Shown piece by piece: positions 43,599-52,785 of a stretch of 64,000 nt of DNA. Numbering within the stretch: the first letter of the stretch is position 1; each line of letters starts with the position of its first letter. The translations under genes and the position numbers were made by a program. The DNA lies in assembly GCA_035627615.1 (NCBI GenBank), contig DASPLL010000025.1, positions 1-64,000 of the forward strand. The letters run 5' to 3'. Source of the DNA: BRH-c25 sp035627615 (GTDB lineage Bacteria > Bacillota > Clostridia > Lutisporales > Lutisporaceae). Under the pieces are notes generated by a model. It made no database searches and was not told the DNA's origin. It was given only the letters and a program-made list of their open reading frames with translations.

Positions 43599-44462
43599 AG
43601 CTATAAACCTTTTTAAAGCTGGCGACAGCTTTTTTTCTTTTTGGTATACCATTTGTGCACTTACATCAAAAGAGGGTCCTGTCCATGGTAAAGCTATCAG
43701 CTGATTTTGGTCCAGTTCATCCTGGACAGCAGTTTTAGATAAAACTGTGATCCCCAAATTATCCCTAGTGAATCGCTTAATTATTTCGACACTGCTGACT
43801 TCCATAGTAGAACAGGGATGGATCTGCTGAGAACTGGTAAAGCTTTCAAAGCGGGCACGATAGTTGCAGCCGGACTCGGTTAAAATCAGGAATTCTCCGT
43901 GGATGTCTTCCGGTGTAACACAGGCTTTGGAAGCCAGTGGGTGTTTGGGTGAAGCAAGCAATAAAACAGGTTCATTAAACAAAACATGAGTAACAAGCTT
44001 ATCTTCGCTAATAGGTTCATCAAGAAAAAAGGCTATATCAATAAGGTTTTTACTTAGCATATCATGTAAATCACAGCATGTTCCAAAACGGAGCTTTATT
44101 TCTACTTCCGGACAGTAGAGCCTATACTCCTTTATCAGCTCATGCAGACGATTCAGGCAAAGAGATTCTGGCGTTCCTATAACAATTGTTCCCTTGGGTT
44201 GGTCCCCGCAAGTAGTCGAATCTATTGCCTCCTCGGTCAGTTTTAATATTTGCTCGGCATACCAGTAAAGATTTTCACCTTCCCTGGTCAAACCAATTTT
44301 CCGGCTGCCCCGCTCAAAAAGAATAGTCCCCAACTCTTCTTCCAAAGCTTGAATCTGCATCGTTATAGTTGACTGGGCATACCCTAGAATATTTGCAGCC
44401 TTCGAGAAGCTGCCGAGCTTGGCAATCATCAGAAAGGTTTTTAACTGCCTGAACTCCATCAT
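43563..44462 (-). CDS. LysR-family transcriptional regulator
   Basis: 299 aa. The N-terminal winged helix (MMEFRQLKTFLMIAKLGSFSKAANILGYAQSTITMQIQALEEELG) is followed by a LysR substrate-binding domain (about 90-295). It is transcribed away from the QueG-like gene at 44609, the usual place for a LysR target. The 146-bp gap probably holds shared promoters. The inducer is unknown. Confidence 0.93.
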   Translation of the reverse strand: MMEFRQLKTFLMIAKLGSFSKAANILGYAQSTITMQIQALEEELGTILFERGSRKIGLTREGENLYWYAEQILKLTEEAIDSTTCGDQPKGTIVIGTPESLCLNRLHELIKEYRLYCPEVEIKLRFGTCCDLHDMLSKNLIDIAFFLDEPISEDKLVTHVLFNEPVLLLASPKHPLASKACVTPEDIHGEFLILTESGCNYRARFESFTSSQQIHPCSTMEVSSVEIIKRFTRDNLGITVLSKTAVQDELDQNQLIALPWTGPSFDVSAQMVYQKEKKLSPALKRFIALTLDRMRKLTK

Positions 44463-44608
44463 GTCACCCCATTTACTTCAAAATAAATGAATGCATGCGC
44501 TGTTGTATCAAAACTGTGAATTGTACTTGTTAATATATATCATGATAATATAGTTTTAGCAGCAAGTCCAGCAGCTGCTTCAAGCAATTTTATTTTGGAG
44601 GGGTACCG

Positions 44609-45298
44609 ATGAGTTTAATGTCAAAGGATATTAAAAAGCTGATAATGGATAGCGGTGCAGACTTATGCGGAATTGCTTCTGTGGAAAGCTTCAGCGAAGC
44701 ACCTGAGGGTTATCATCCATGTGATGTGCTGCCTTCTTGCAAATCAGTAATTGTGTTTGCAAAAAAATTTCTTAATGGAACATTGAAATGTAGATCTACT
44801 ACACCATACACCATAGTAAGGAATATCTTATCAGACAAAATGGATAAGATGGCTGTAGCTATATGTACTGAGCTGGAAAGCCAAGGTGTAGCTGCTGTTC
44901 CTACAGGTACAAATGGTCCTACCGAGTATGATAAAAACACACAAAGGTATAGAAATATCGTTTCTGCCAAACATTGTGCCGTGAAGGCAGGGCTGGGCGC
45001 TATAGGTAAAAACACTCTGCTTGTTACTCCGGAGTTTGGGAATATGGTTTGGCTTAGTGTAATACTAGTCGATATTGAATTGGAAGCAGATAGTATTATT
45101 GAGGGAAGCCCTTGCCCTGACGGGTGCAGTTTATGTGTTGATGCTTGCCCTGTCAAAGCAGTGGGGAATCCTGAGCTTAATCAAATGGATTGTTGGGAAT
45201 ATGCTTTTGGTCGGGAAAATGGCGGAGATTTCAAGATTAAATGTTTCAGATGCCGGGAAGTATGCCCTAATTGCCTTGGTATGACAGGAAGAAGGTGA
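44609..45298 (+). CDS. Short QueG-like iron-sulfur protein
   Basis: 229 aa related to epoxyqueuosine reductase but much shorter than QueG (about 380). It has the N-terminal cobalamin-type region (CDVLPSCKSVIVFAKKF, GLGAIGKNTLLVTPEFG), a ferredoxin motif CPDGCSLCVDACPVKA and a final CFRCREVCPNC. It probably binds one [4Fe-4S] cluster plus further cysteines. Annotation as a true queuosine enzyme would be unsafe. Divergent from a LysR gene, its probable regulator. TTGGAGGGG precedes the ATG. Confidence 0.82.
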   Translation: MSLMSKDIKKLIMDSGADLCGIASVESFSEAPEGYHPCDVLPSCKSVIVFAKKFLNGTLKCRSTTPYTIVRNILSDKMDKMAVAICTELESQGVAAVPTGTNGPTEYDKNTQRYRNIVSAKHCAVKAGLGAIGKNTLLVTPEFGNMVWLSVILVDIELEADSIIEGSPCPDGCSLCVDACPVKAVGNPELNQMDCWEYAFGRENGGDFKIKCFRCREVCPNCLGMTGRR

Positions 45299-45299
45299 A

Positions 45300-45348
45300 A
45301 ACAGCCCGGAGGCAGGATATATTAATGCTTCCGGGCTGTTTATTTTTT
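45300..45348 (+). terminator. Terminator after QueG-like gene
   Basis: Perfect 11-bp stem AACAGCCCGGA (45300-45310) / TCCGGGCTGTT (45330-45340), then TATTTTTT. Confidence 0.88.
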
Positions 45349-45363
45349 GGAACTTCTGCCATT

Positions 45364-45427
45364 TGATATGCTCCCTTTATAGTAGACAGTTGAAATAATA
45401 AAACTGTTACTATGAAGGGAGCATATC
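45364..45427. mobile_element. Palindrome resembling paired IS ends
   Basis: A near-perfect inverted repeat of about 26 bp. The arms begin TGATATGCTCCCTTTATAGT and pair with ACTATGAAGGGAGCATATCA, around GAAATAATAA; there is one G-U pair and one bulged base. The arms look like terminal inverted repeats of an IS element with the middle deleted, giving a 64-bp MITE-like palindrome. No T-run follows. Confidence 0.55.
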
Positions 45428-45588
45428 ATTTGCACATGGCATTTATTTATGCATATACTAACAAATATGGAATAATTAAGCCAACCCATACAATGAAATT
45501 TTATGATATTATGTAAATAAGAAAATATGAGCTGTTGTTTTTGACATAATTTCCATACTCAGGCGTCGCAGAAAGGATGAAGTAACAG

Positions 45589-46653
45589 ATGAGAAAAAGA
45601 TACAGTAAATATGGTTTGATTTTTTTATTTATAATTATGGCTGTTTCAATGACTATTAGCACTACATATGCAGATTCAGCTTTATCACAAAGTAATGAAG
45701 ATATTCCAAGCAGTTGGGCGAAAGCAGAAATTGATAAAGCAATAGAAGTTGATCTTCTTCCGGAAAAGATCCAGGGAGATTATAGAAGCAAGGTTACAAG
45801 AGAAGAGTTCAGTGAAGTTGCTGTGAATTTGTATGAAGCTTTAAGCGGGAAAGAAACTATGTCACAAGGAGAAAATCCCTTTAGTGATACACAAAATACA
45901 AAAGTCAGGATAGCAAATGATCTAGGGATAGTAAACGGTATAGGAGATGGGAAGTTTGCCCCTGATGATGCGATAACACGCCAGGAAATCAGTGTGATGT
46001 TATATCGTACATTGCAGGCAGCAAAACCCGGATATGATTATTCAGGTTCGTACGAGCACATATTTGCAGATTATGATATGATTTCAAAATGGGCACGGGA
46101 GGCAGTAAGTTATTTATATGGCATAGAAGTTGTAAATGGAGTTGGCGACAATCTGTTTAACCCCATAGGAAATACATCCAGGGAAGAAGCAATAGTACTT
46201 GCAGAAAGAATGTATGACAAGGTTTCGGCATCCGGGAACAATTTAGTTGCGTCCAGAGCTGGGACAAGCAGGCGGGAAAGCAATATGGAATTTAAGTTAG
46301 CAAAGCTTATATCTCAGGAAATGGGCAAACCCTACCAGTGGGGCGGAACAGGACCTGACAGCTATGATTGCTCCGGGTTGGTGTATTCCCTGTATGGCAA
46401 GCTTGGCATAGCATTGCCGAGAGTAGCAAGTTCCCAGGCAGGTGCAGGGACTCATGTTCCGAAAGATGAGCTGACCTATGGTGACCTGGTATTTTTCGCA
46501 AGGGATGGGAAGAATGTGAACCACGTGGGAATATATGTAGGAAATGGTGAGTTTGTGCACTCGCCTCAAACTGGAGATGTGGTGAAGAAAACAACACTTA
46601 TGTCGGGATATTATGCAAATTGTTATTATACGGCCAGAAGGGTTATTAACTAA
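45589..46653 (+). CDS. SLH-NlpC/P60 cell-wall hydrolase
   Basis: 354 aa with signal peptide (about 1-29), S-layer-homology repeats (about 38-210; SWAKAEIDKAIEV, NDLGIVNGIGDGKFAPDDAITRQE, WAREAVSYLYGIEVVNGV) and an NlpC/P60 domain (about 232-354). The catalytic Cys is in DSYDCSGLVYSLYG and the His in NHVGIYVG. It probably binds the secondary wall polymer and cuts peptide stems. GAAAGGATG precedes the ATG. Confidence 0.94.
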   Translation: MRKRYSKYGLIFLFIIMAVSMTISTTYADSALSQSNEDIPSSWAKAEIDKAIEVDLLPEKIQGDYRSKVTREEFSEVAVNLYEALSGKETMSQGENPFSDTQNTKVRIANDLGIVNGIGDGKFAPDDAITRQEISVMLYRTLQAAKPGYDYSGSYEHIFADYDMISKWAREAVSYLYGIEVVNGVGDNLFNPIGNTSREEAIVLAERMYDKVSASGNNLVASRAGTSRRESNMEFKLAKLISQEMGKPYQWGGTGPDSYDCSGLVYSLYGKLGIALPRVASSQAGAGTHVPKDELTYGDLVFFARDGKNVNHVGIYVGNGEFVHSPQTGDVVKKTTLMSGYYANCYYTARRVIN

Positions 46654-46718
46654 AGCAACAGGCATGGTTTGTTTTCCTGATTCTATGATGTAAATGCTTT
46701 ATCATAATTAGGATATTT

Positions 46719-46757
46719 AAGAATGCTGCTCATATAAGAAGTAGCATTCTTATTTTT
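46719..46757 (+). terminator. Terminator after NlpC gene
   Basis: Stem AAGAATGCTGCT (46719-46730) / AGTAGCATTCTT (46740-46751) with one G-U, then ATTTTTC. Confidence 0.75.
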
Positions 46758-46825
46758 CTAAAGCTTGTATTAATGTATAATTATATATAATGTAGAATTT
46801 GTCATTGCAGTGAAAGGAAAATACT

Positions 46826-47875
46826 ATGCTAAAAAAGTACCAGGCTGAATTAGATGTATATAGTGGAATAGCAATACTATTTGTAGTTCTACTGCACAGT
46901 AACGCATATTATCTGGTAAACGTACTGAAACTAAATTCTTATATTAAAGGAGGATTTCTACTTAATATTATTGATAAGATCGTTCATATTTCTGTGCCCA
47001 TGTTCATCTTTATTGCCGGCTGCAAATATATGATGAACAATCAAAATGAAACATATCGTGAATACTTCAAGAAAAAGATGTTGAATGTTTTTAAGCCCTT
47101 TTTCATTGTAAGCTTTTTTTACCTGTCCTATCATTGGATCGATGTTTTTTTTAAGCGGTTGATGAATACAGGAGTATATGATGTCCAGTATGTTGCCGAA
47201 GGATTCGCAGCCGGCTTTATCAGGATGTTTATCGGATATAATTTTGCATATCAGTTTTGGTATATTCCCATGTATTTGCTTGTTTGTCTTACATATCCAT
47301 TTTTCCGTAAATATTTAAAAAACACAAGCTTGAGACTTGTATTTTTTATTGGCTTGGCGATAGTTTGGGAAGTAATAGTCCTGATGAGGATACCTTTTCT
47401 GTCTAATAATCCATATCCGCTCGCTTTCATTTATTACTTTTTCATTTATGAGATCGGATGTTTATTTTACTCCTTCAAGCTTTCCCAGAAGTGTCCCAAT
47501 AATATAATTTTGCTGTATATAGTAATGCTGATTATTGTTTGCACATTCACAAAACCTGTGTATAACCGTTTGATCTATGACCTGGTATTTGTTCCGGCAG
47601 CTGTAGCAGCTTACTATTATATTGCACTATGGATAAAAGAAAATCGTGTATTGATGGATTTGGGGAGACATTCTTTTTATATATACATTTTCCATGAGCC
47701 TTTGGTTCTGTCGAATTTGTCACGACAGCTATTAAGACGCGGATTATACAAATCATATTTTACTGCTGTTATGCTTGCGGTTATATCAATAGTTATCAGT
47801 ATTATCGTTTATAAACTAATTTCAATAAGCTCCCTAAAAAAAGATATACTTGCAGGAAGGCAGCAGAATTTCTAG
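46826..47875 (+). CDS. Acyltransferase 3 family membrane protein
   Basis: 349 aa with about ten transmembrane segments and the acyltransferase-3 start YQAELDVYSGIAILFVVLLH, whose His is the presumed catalytic residue. Further on are VPMFIFIAGCKY and FYIYIFHEPLV. Such proteins O-acetylate exported sugars or wall polymers. No glycan gene cluster is adjacent, so the target is unknown. AAAGGA precedes the ATG. Confidence 0.87.
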   Translation: MLKKYQAELDVYSGIAILFVVLLHSNAYYLVNVLKLNSYIKGGFLLNIIDKIVHISVPMFIFIAGCKYMMNNQNETYREYFKKKMLNVFKPFFIVSFFYLSYHWIDVFFKRLMNTGVYDVQYVAEGFAAGFIRMFIGYNFAYQFWYIPMYLLVCLTYPFFRKYLKNTSLRLVFFIGLAIVWEVIVLMRIPFLSNNPYPLAFIYYFFIYEIGCLFYSFKLSQKCPNNIILLYIVMLIIVCTFTKPVYNRLIYDLVFVPAAVAAYYYIALWIKENRVLMDLGRHSFYIYIFHEPLVLSNLSRQLLRRGLYKSYFTAVMLAVISIVISIIVYKLISISSLKKDILAGRQQNF

Positions 47876-47978
47876 TGCAAGGTACAGGAAAAAGAGTATA
47901 TTGTAATTATGAAATGCAGTGTCAGACACCTGGGCTTCATAAATAACTTTTTTGTGAAATATTCGGAAAGGCCTATAT

Positions 47979-48875
47979 ATGTACAAAATTATATTTTATT
48001 CCTTCAACATATTTATAAAAGCATTCTTGACTTTATTGGAAATCCTGCCGTATCTTATTGCAGGAACTGCTATAGGAGAAGCTCTTAAATACATAAGGCT
48101 CCACAATTATATCGAGCATTTTCATTCCAAAAGTACTGTCTGTGTTACATTGGCGGCATCAGTCCTTGGCATGGTATCCCCCCTTTGTACATATGGAACC
48201 GTGCCTGTTGTTATGCGTCTTGCCGGCTCAGGTATGCCGGCTGCAGTCCTTATAGTATTCCTTATATCCTCTTCGATGATGAATCCTCAGCTTTTCATCC
48301 TTACATGGGGAGGAGTAAGCAAGGAAATAGCACTTATGCGGGTTCTTACCATAATACTGTTTGCACTTTTTATGGGATTCATTTTAAAAATTATCCCCAA
48401 GGAATATGTTCTTAATGAAAATTTCCTTAAGGAATGTTCAGACAAAAGCAATGGAAAAAGCTGCATAAAAGAAGCTTTTACATGGAAGCGATACTTGATC
48501 AGTATTATGAAAAGCCTTGAATTTATGTGGCTTTATCTTGTCGTCGGGGTGATTCTGGCATCGGCAATAGAGGTACTTATTCCGGCAGATATTGCAAACA
48601 AGCTGTATCAACAGGATAAAATGCTTCAGATTATATTTATGTCTGTTCTAAGTATACCCTTTTATACATGTGGAGGAGGAGTTATTCCGATAGTTAAGGC
48701 TTTGATGCTGGGAGGCATGAGTAAGGGAGTTGTACTGGCATTTCTTAATGTAGGTGCTGCTACGAGAATAACCGTATTAGCGGCACTGTCCAGTATTGTA
48801 AGGCCTGTATTCCTATTGGTTTATATATTGGTTTTAATTGCTTTTTCAATGATTACAGGATATTTATATATATAA
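47979..48875 (+). CDS. YraQ/ArsP-like permease
   Basis: 298 aa with about eight transmembrane helices. Two conserved cysteine-containing motifs, SPLCTYGTVPV and IPFYTCGGGVIPI, mark the two halves of the YraQ/DUF318 permease family, which includes organoarsenical exporter ArsP. The cysteines suggest a thiol-reactive substrate, though none is shown. The DUF362 gene starts 20 bases after the stop, indicating an operon. Confidence 0.82.
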   Translation: MYKIIFYSFNIFIKAFLTLLEILPYLIAGTAIGEALKYIRLHNYIEHFHSKSTVCVTLAASVLGMVSPLCTYGTVPVVMRLAGSGMPAAVLIVFLISSSMMNPQLFILTWGGVSKEIALMRVLTIILFALFMGFILKIIPKEYVLNENFLKECSDKSNGKSCIKEAFTWKRYLISIMKSLEFMWLYLVVGVILASAIEVLIPADIANKLYQQDKMLQIIFMSVLSIPFYTCGGGVIPIVKALMLGGMSKGVVLAFLNVGAATRITVLAALSSIVRPVFLLVYILVLIAFSMITGYLYI

Positions 48876-48895
48876 AAGTGCTTATGAGGTGAGCT

Positions 48896-50377
48896 ATGAG
48901 ATTGAAAACTATAAAACGGATTATCCTTATATTTCTGACGTCAGCAATGGTGCTGGCTTTTGTTGGCTATAGATACGGCCTTTTTGACGGATTTATAATC
49001 AAGTATAAGGAGGATACGACATCGGCTCCGACAGTAATTCCTGAAGAGACAGATAGTATTCAGGATAAACCGATTGAAAAGCTTGAAAAAATAGCTCCAA
49101 CTGCCGGTCAGTCTCTGGTTGCTATTGTTCAATCCGACAAACCTGAGGCAGCTCAGATAACATATGAAGAAATCAAAATTATGGTAGAGAATGCTATAAA
49201 CCTTTCAGGGGGATTTGATGAGGTTATTAAAGATAATCAGGTAGTGGTTTTGAAGCCTAATTTGGTTCAGATGCATGTAGACTCTACCGGGCAGGCCTTT
49301 GATAAGGAACTGAACGGAGCGACAACTGATTGGCGTGTAACCAGGGCTGTTGTTGAAATGGTAAGGAAATACAATCCTCACGGGAGAGTGCTTGTAATGG
49401 AAGGGTCCGGTGGAGATCCGACCCGCAAAGCCATGGAGCATTTGAATTATACTCATGAAAAGATACCCGGAGTAGATGAATTTGTGTCTATAGAAGAAGA
49501 CAGCGGAAAGTGGCAGGATTTTGATTCCGAGGGGCTTGTAAAGTATAGTTTGCCGGAAGGGCTTTTGCATAAGGAATACTATCTGAACAAGAGGTTCTTC
49601 CAGTGTGATGTTCTGATCAGCATTCCATGTCTTAAGACGAACTCGGGGACAGTTGTAAGCGGATCAATAAAGAATGTAAGCATAGGTGCCGCACCTGCCA
49701 ATATATATGGGGTTTCAGCTACAAATCCGGGAAGGACCCAAATGGTATCCCACAAAATCATTGATGGGGAAATGGATAAATGGCTTTATGATTACTACAT
49801 GTGCAAGCCTATTGATTTTGTGGTAATGGATGGGCTTCAGGGATTTCAGAATGGCCCTGTGCCTATAGGGAAAAGCCATATTACCGGTGACAGAATGAAT
49901 ATGAGGCTTGTTATGGCAGGGAAGGATGCAATTGCTGTTGATGTGATTGAGGCTTTAGTTATGGGATGGGATCCTGAGTCAATTACATACCTTCAATATT
50001 TATCCGACAGCGGTATGGGAAAGATGGATACGGCAAGAATAAGTGTTTTAGGAAAGCCGGTTGATGAAGTCAGGAAAGATTTCAAGATCAGATTTTCAAA
50101 CCTGGGGGGAGTTAAAGTACAGGATAGAAAACCTCCTGAGCTCGAACTTATTAGCCGCCAGGTTGCCGGCAATAAGCTTAACCTGGCCTTAAATACCGGG
50201 GAAGATACAACAAAGGTGGAAGTGTTTATTGATGACAAGCTGCAGTTAATTGCTCCAAAATCGGATTGCAGTAATATTACGCTTGATATATCCACATATG
50301 CTGAGGGAGATCATCAGGTAAAGATACTTTCATATGATAGGTTTATGAATCATTCGGAGCTAAAAACAAGTTTTTGA
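48896..50377 (+). CDS. DUF362 domain protein, membrane-anchored
   Basis: 493 aa with an N-terminal anchor helix (about 8-26) and a DUF362 domain (about 100-410; VVVLKPNLVQ, VLISIPCLKTN, GSIKNVSIGA, VVMDGLQGFQNG). A short Ig-like C-terminal part ends the protein. The ferredoxin cysteine cluster found in some DUF362 proteins is absent. Co-transcribed with the YraQ-like permease, so it may act on the same compound outside the membrane. Function unknown. Confidence 0.85.
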   Translation: MRLKTIKRIILIFLTSAMVLAFVGYRYGLFDGFIIKYKEDTTSAPTVIPEETDSIQDKPIEKLEKIAPTAGQSLVAIVQSDKPEAAQITYEEIKIMVENAINLSGGFDEVIKDNQVVVLKPNLVQMHVDSTGQAFDKELNGATTDWRVTRAVVEMVRKYNPHGRVLVMEGSGGDPTRKAMEHLNYTHEKIPGVDEFVSIEEDSGKWQDFDSEGLVKYSLPEGLLHKEYYLNKRFFQCDVLISIPCLKTNSGTVVSGSIKNVSIGAAPANIYGVSATNPGRTQMVSHKIIDGEMDKWLYDYYMCKPIDFVVMDGLQGFQNGPVPIGKSHITGDRMNMRLVMAGKDAIAVDVIEALVMGWDPESITYLQYLSDSGMGKMDTARISVLGKPVDEVRKDFKIRFSNLGGVKVQDRKPPELELISRQVAGNKLNLALNTGEDTTKVEVFIDDKLQLIAPKSDCSNITLDISTYAEGDHQVKILSYDRFMNHSELKTSF

Positions 50378-50584
50378 AACTATGATGCCGGGGAAGACTT
50401 CGAAAACCATAATTCCGCAATTTTGAGTTAAACTGTCGTCATATGAAGACCTCCTTGAATCTGATACCTTAATACTAACATAACCATCCATTCAAACCCA
50501 TAACTCAACATGCGAATTTACTCGCATATTGGTTGAATCTATGGTGCAAGGGAAATCATGACTTAGTTGTATGGAAATATCATC

Positions 50585-50638
50585 TTGACGTGAATACAGT
50601 TTGGTGGTAATGTAAAGGTAACGACGACACTGTCGTCG
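50585..50638 (+). promoter_or_regulatory. Promoter with palindromic operator (TetR candidate)
   Basis: TTGACG (50585-50590), 18-bp spacer, TAATGT (50609-50614), followed by the palindrome CGACGACA-C-TGTCGTCG (50622-50638) at the expected transcription start. A half-site TGTCGTC is at 50434-50440. The TetR gene two genes on is the likely binder. The rest of 50378-50681 has no gene. Confidence 0.65.
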
Positions 50639-50681
50639 GAACCATAACTTTGCAAACAATTGCTTATTGGAGGCGTTGATT

Positions 50682-51944
50682 ATGAGAGTTACGTTTCTTA
50701 CATTGGGCACCAGAGGAGATGTTCAGCCATACTTAGCTCTGGCCAAGGAACTGATTAAGAATGGACATGAAGCATTGGTGTGTACAGGCGGAAGCTTTAA
50801 AAAATTCATACAGGAAAACGGAGTTGAATTCTATGAAGCTGCTGCAGATCTGATGGCTATGCTGGAAAGCGAAGAAGGAAGAAAAGTATTCAATGGCGGG
50901 AGCTTCAACATTTTTAAAATGCTGAGGTACGCCAAGGAAGTAATTACTCCGGCATATAGGAAAAGCATGAGTGATTTTCTGGAGGCCTCAAAAGGATCGG
51001 ATATAATCGTTTATCACCCTAAAGCACTTGGCGCTGCTGATATCGCAGAGCATTTGAGGATTCTGTGCATCAGCATGCCTCCTGTACCAATTTTATTTCC
51101 GATCACTGAGTTCCCCAACTTTGTCATAGCTTCAAAAAGAAACTTGGGACCTGTCCTGAACAAGTTGACATATAAAGCTACTGCCCTTGCGGAATCGTCT
51201 TATATGAAGGACATAAATGAGTTTAGAAAAGACTCTTTAAAGCTTCCTGAGAGAAAAGCAGGAGAGCTTACATTCAAGGTTAACGACAGAGACATCCCGA
51301 TTATATATCCCATCAGTCCGTATATATTTAGAGAAGTAGAGAGCTGGAAAGACAGGGTTTACGTCTCTGGTTTCTTCTTTATGGATATTGGTGAAACCAA
51401 GCTGGATGAGAAACTGGAGGATTTTATCATAAAAGGCAGGAAGCCCATAGTTGTATCTTTCAGCAGTATGCCGCTTAAGAATCCGGAGGTCTTTAAGGAG
51501 AAGCTTGTGAAAGCACTAAAAGAGACTGGAAATCGAGCAGTGATTTTAACAGGTACAAGTGGAATGAGCTTTGACAATGAGGAAAATATTTTTGCAGTGG
51601 AAAAGGCCCCCCACAGGCTTATATTCAGGCAAGCGAAGGGTATTATCCATCATGGGGGAGCCGGTACTATGTCTGAGGCGCTTCTTAGCGGAGCTCCACA
51701 ATTAATAATGCCTTTTACGACAGACCAGCCATTCTGGGCGTATCAGCTGTATTCAAAGGGATATACTATGAAGCCCCTGAAAGAAAAGAATCTGGAAATA
51801 TCTGATCTGGTAAAAGCCTTCAAAGAAATGGACAGCGTGAAATATATAGAAAAGGCAAAAGCTATTCAAAGCAAAATTGAAAAAGAAAATGGGCTTCAAA
51901 ATGCTGTAAAGTATATTGAGAAGGTGTATGGGCTTTATAAGTAA
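50682..51944 (+). CDS. UDPGT/GT28-like glycosyltransferase
   Basis: 420 aa of the GT1/GT28 type. The N-terminal GTRGDVQPYLALAKELIKNGHE is typical of enzymes that glycosylate lipids, sterols or antibiotics. The C-terminal donor site is HHGGAGTMSEALLSGAPQLI then PFTTDQPFWA. Start ATG 50682, since TTGGAGG lies upstream; TTG 50667 is inside that site. The TetR gene follows by 44 bases, so this is probably a self-regulated pair that may modify a toxic compound. Confidence 0.88.
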   Translation: MRVTFLTLGTRGDVQPYLALAKELIKNGHEALVCTGGSFKKFIQENGVEFYEAAADLMAMLESEEGRKVFNGGSFNIFKMLRYAKEVITPAYRKSMSDFLEASKGSDIIVYHPKALGAADIAEHLRILCISMPPVPILFPITEFPNFVIASKRNLGPVLNKLTYKATALAESSYMKDINEFRKDSLKLPERKAGELTFKVNDRDIPIIYPISPYIFREVESWKDRVYVSGFFFMDIGETKLDEKLEDFIIKGRKPIVVSFSSMPLKNPEVFKEKLVKALKETGNRAVILTGTSGMSFDNEENIFAVEKAPHRLIFRQAKGIIHHGGAGTMSEALLSGAPQLIMPFTTDQPFWAYQLYSKGYTMKPLKEKNLEISDLVKAFKEMDSVKYIEKAKAIQSKIEKENGLQNAVKYIEKVYGLYK

Positions 51945-51988
51945 CAGAGTGCGTGACACAATTATAAATAACGATAGGAGATGATTAA

Positions 51989-52600
51989 TTGCCTAAGCAG
52001 ACATTTTTCAAGCTGACCAGTGAAAAGCAGAAGCAGATTATTGATGTAGCAATAAATGAATTCTCAAGATTTACCTTCAATGAGGTAAAAATCTCTGATA
52101 TCATTAGTAAGGCAAAAATTCCACGAAGTAGCTTTTATGATTATTTTGAAGACAAGAAGGATCTGTACAAATATATAATCCTTATTATCAGAGAAGAGAA
52201 AATGAAATACATGGAGCCCGTTTTGACGGGACAGCAGGAGAGTTTTTTTGAAGGTTTAAGAGGTCTGTTTGAAGCCGGAGCCGGGTTTGCAGCTTCAAAG
52301 CCTGAATTTGAAAAGCTTGCAGGCAGGATGTATGAAAATATGGAGCTTATCAATGAAATATTCGGAGCTGAGGTGCTGGATACGTCAGGTATGTACGAGT
52401 CCATGCTGGTAAAAGCCATTGAAGCAGGGGAGGTAAGAAGTGATATTGACATAAAGTTCATAGCAAAATCCATTTACATTTTGTCATCCAATTTAACACC
52501 GGAGATCTTTAAGGAAAGTGAAGAAACTCTTAGTGAGTTCATCGAAAGGATTACCTGTAACATTATAGATTTTATCAGGATTGGAATAGCGAGACGGTAA
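51989..52600 (+). CDS. TetR-family regulator
   Basis: 203 aa. The N-terminal helix-turn-helix contains EVKISDIISKAKIPRSSFYDYFEDKKDLYKY-type TetR residues (about 30-60), followed by a helical ligand domain. Start TTG 51989 after AGGAGATG. It lies downstream of the glycosyltransferase on the same strand and probably represses that promoter through the palindrome at 50622-50638. The ligand is unknown. Confidence 0.92.
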   Translation: MPKQTFFKLTSEKQKQIIDVAINEFSRFTFNEVKISDIISKAKIPRSSFYDYFEDKKDLYKYIILIIREEKMKYMEPVLTGQQESFFEGLRGLFEAGAGFAASKPEFEKLAGRMYENMELINEIFGAEVLDTSGMYESMLVKAIEAGEVRSDIDIKFIAKSIYILSSNLTPEIFKESEETLSEFIERITCNIIDFIRIGIARR

Positions 52601-52785
52601 ACAGGATTATAAGTAAATGCAAAAACAGCCCATAAGCATGATGTATTGATGTTTATTGAAACATTTTCCGGCAGCAATATAAAATCAGCTGACAGACTTT
52701 TACCCAACAGAATTTTATTTAAGGACATGCATGATAGCACAGATTATTTACATAAGATGTATATATATAAAGGGGAGTAGATAGA

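Noticed and set aside
44609..45298. Calling the iron-sulfur protein QueG
   Set aside because: It is about 150 residues shorter than QueG and has a different C-terminal cysteine pattern, so only a QueG-like label is justified.
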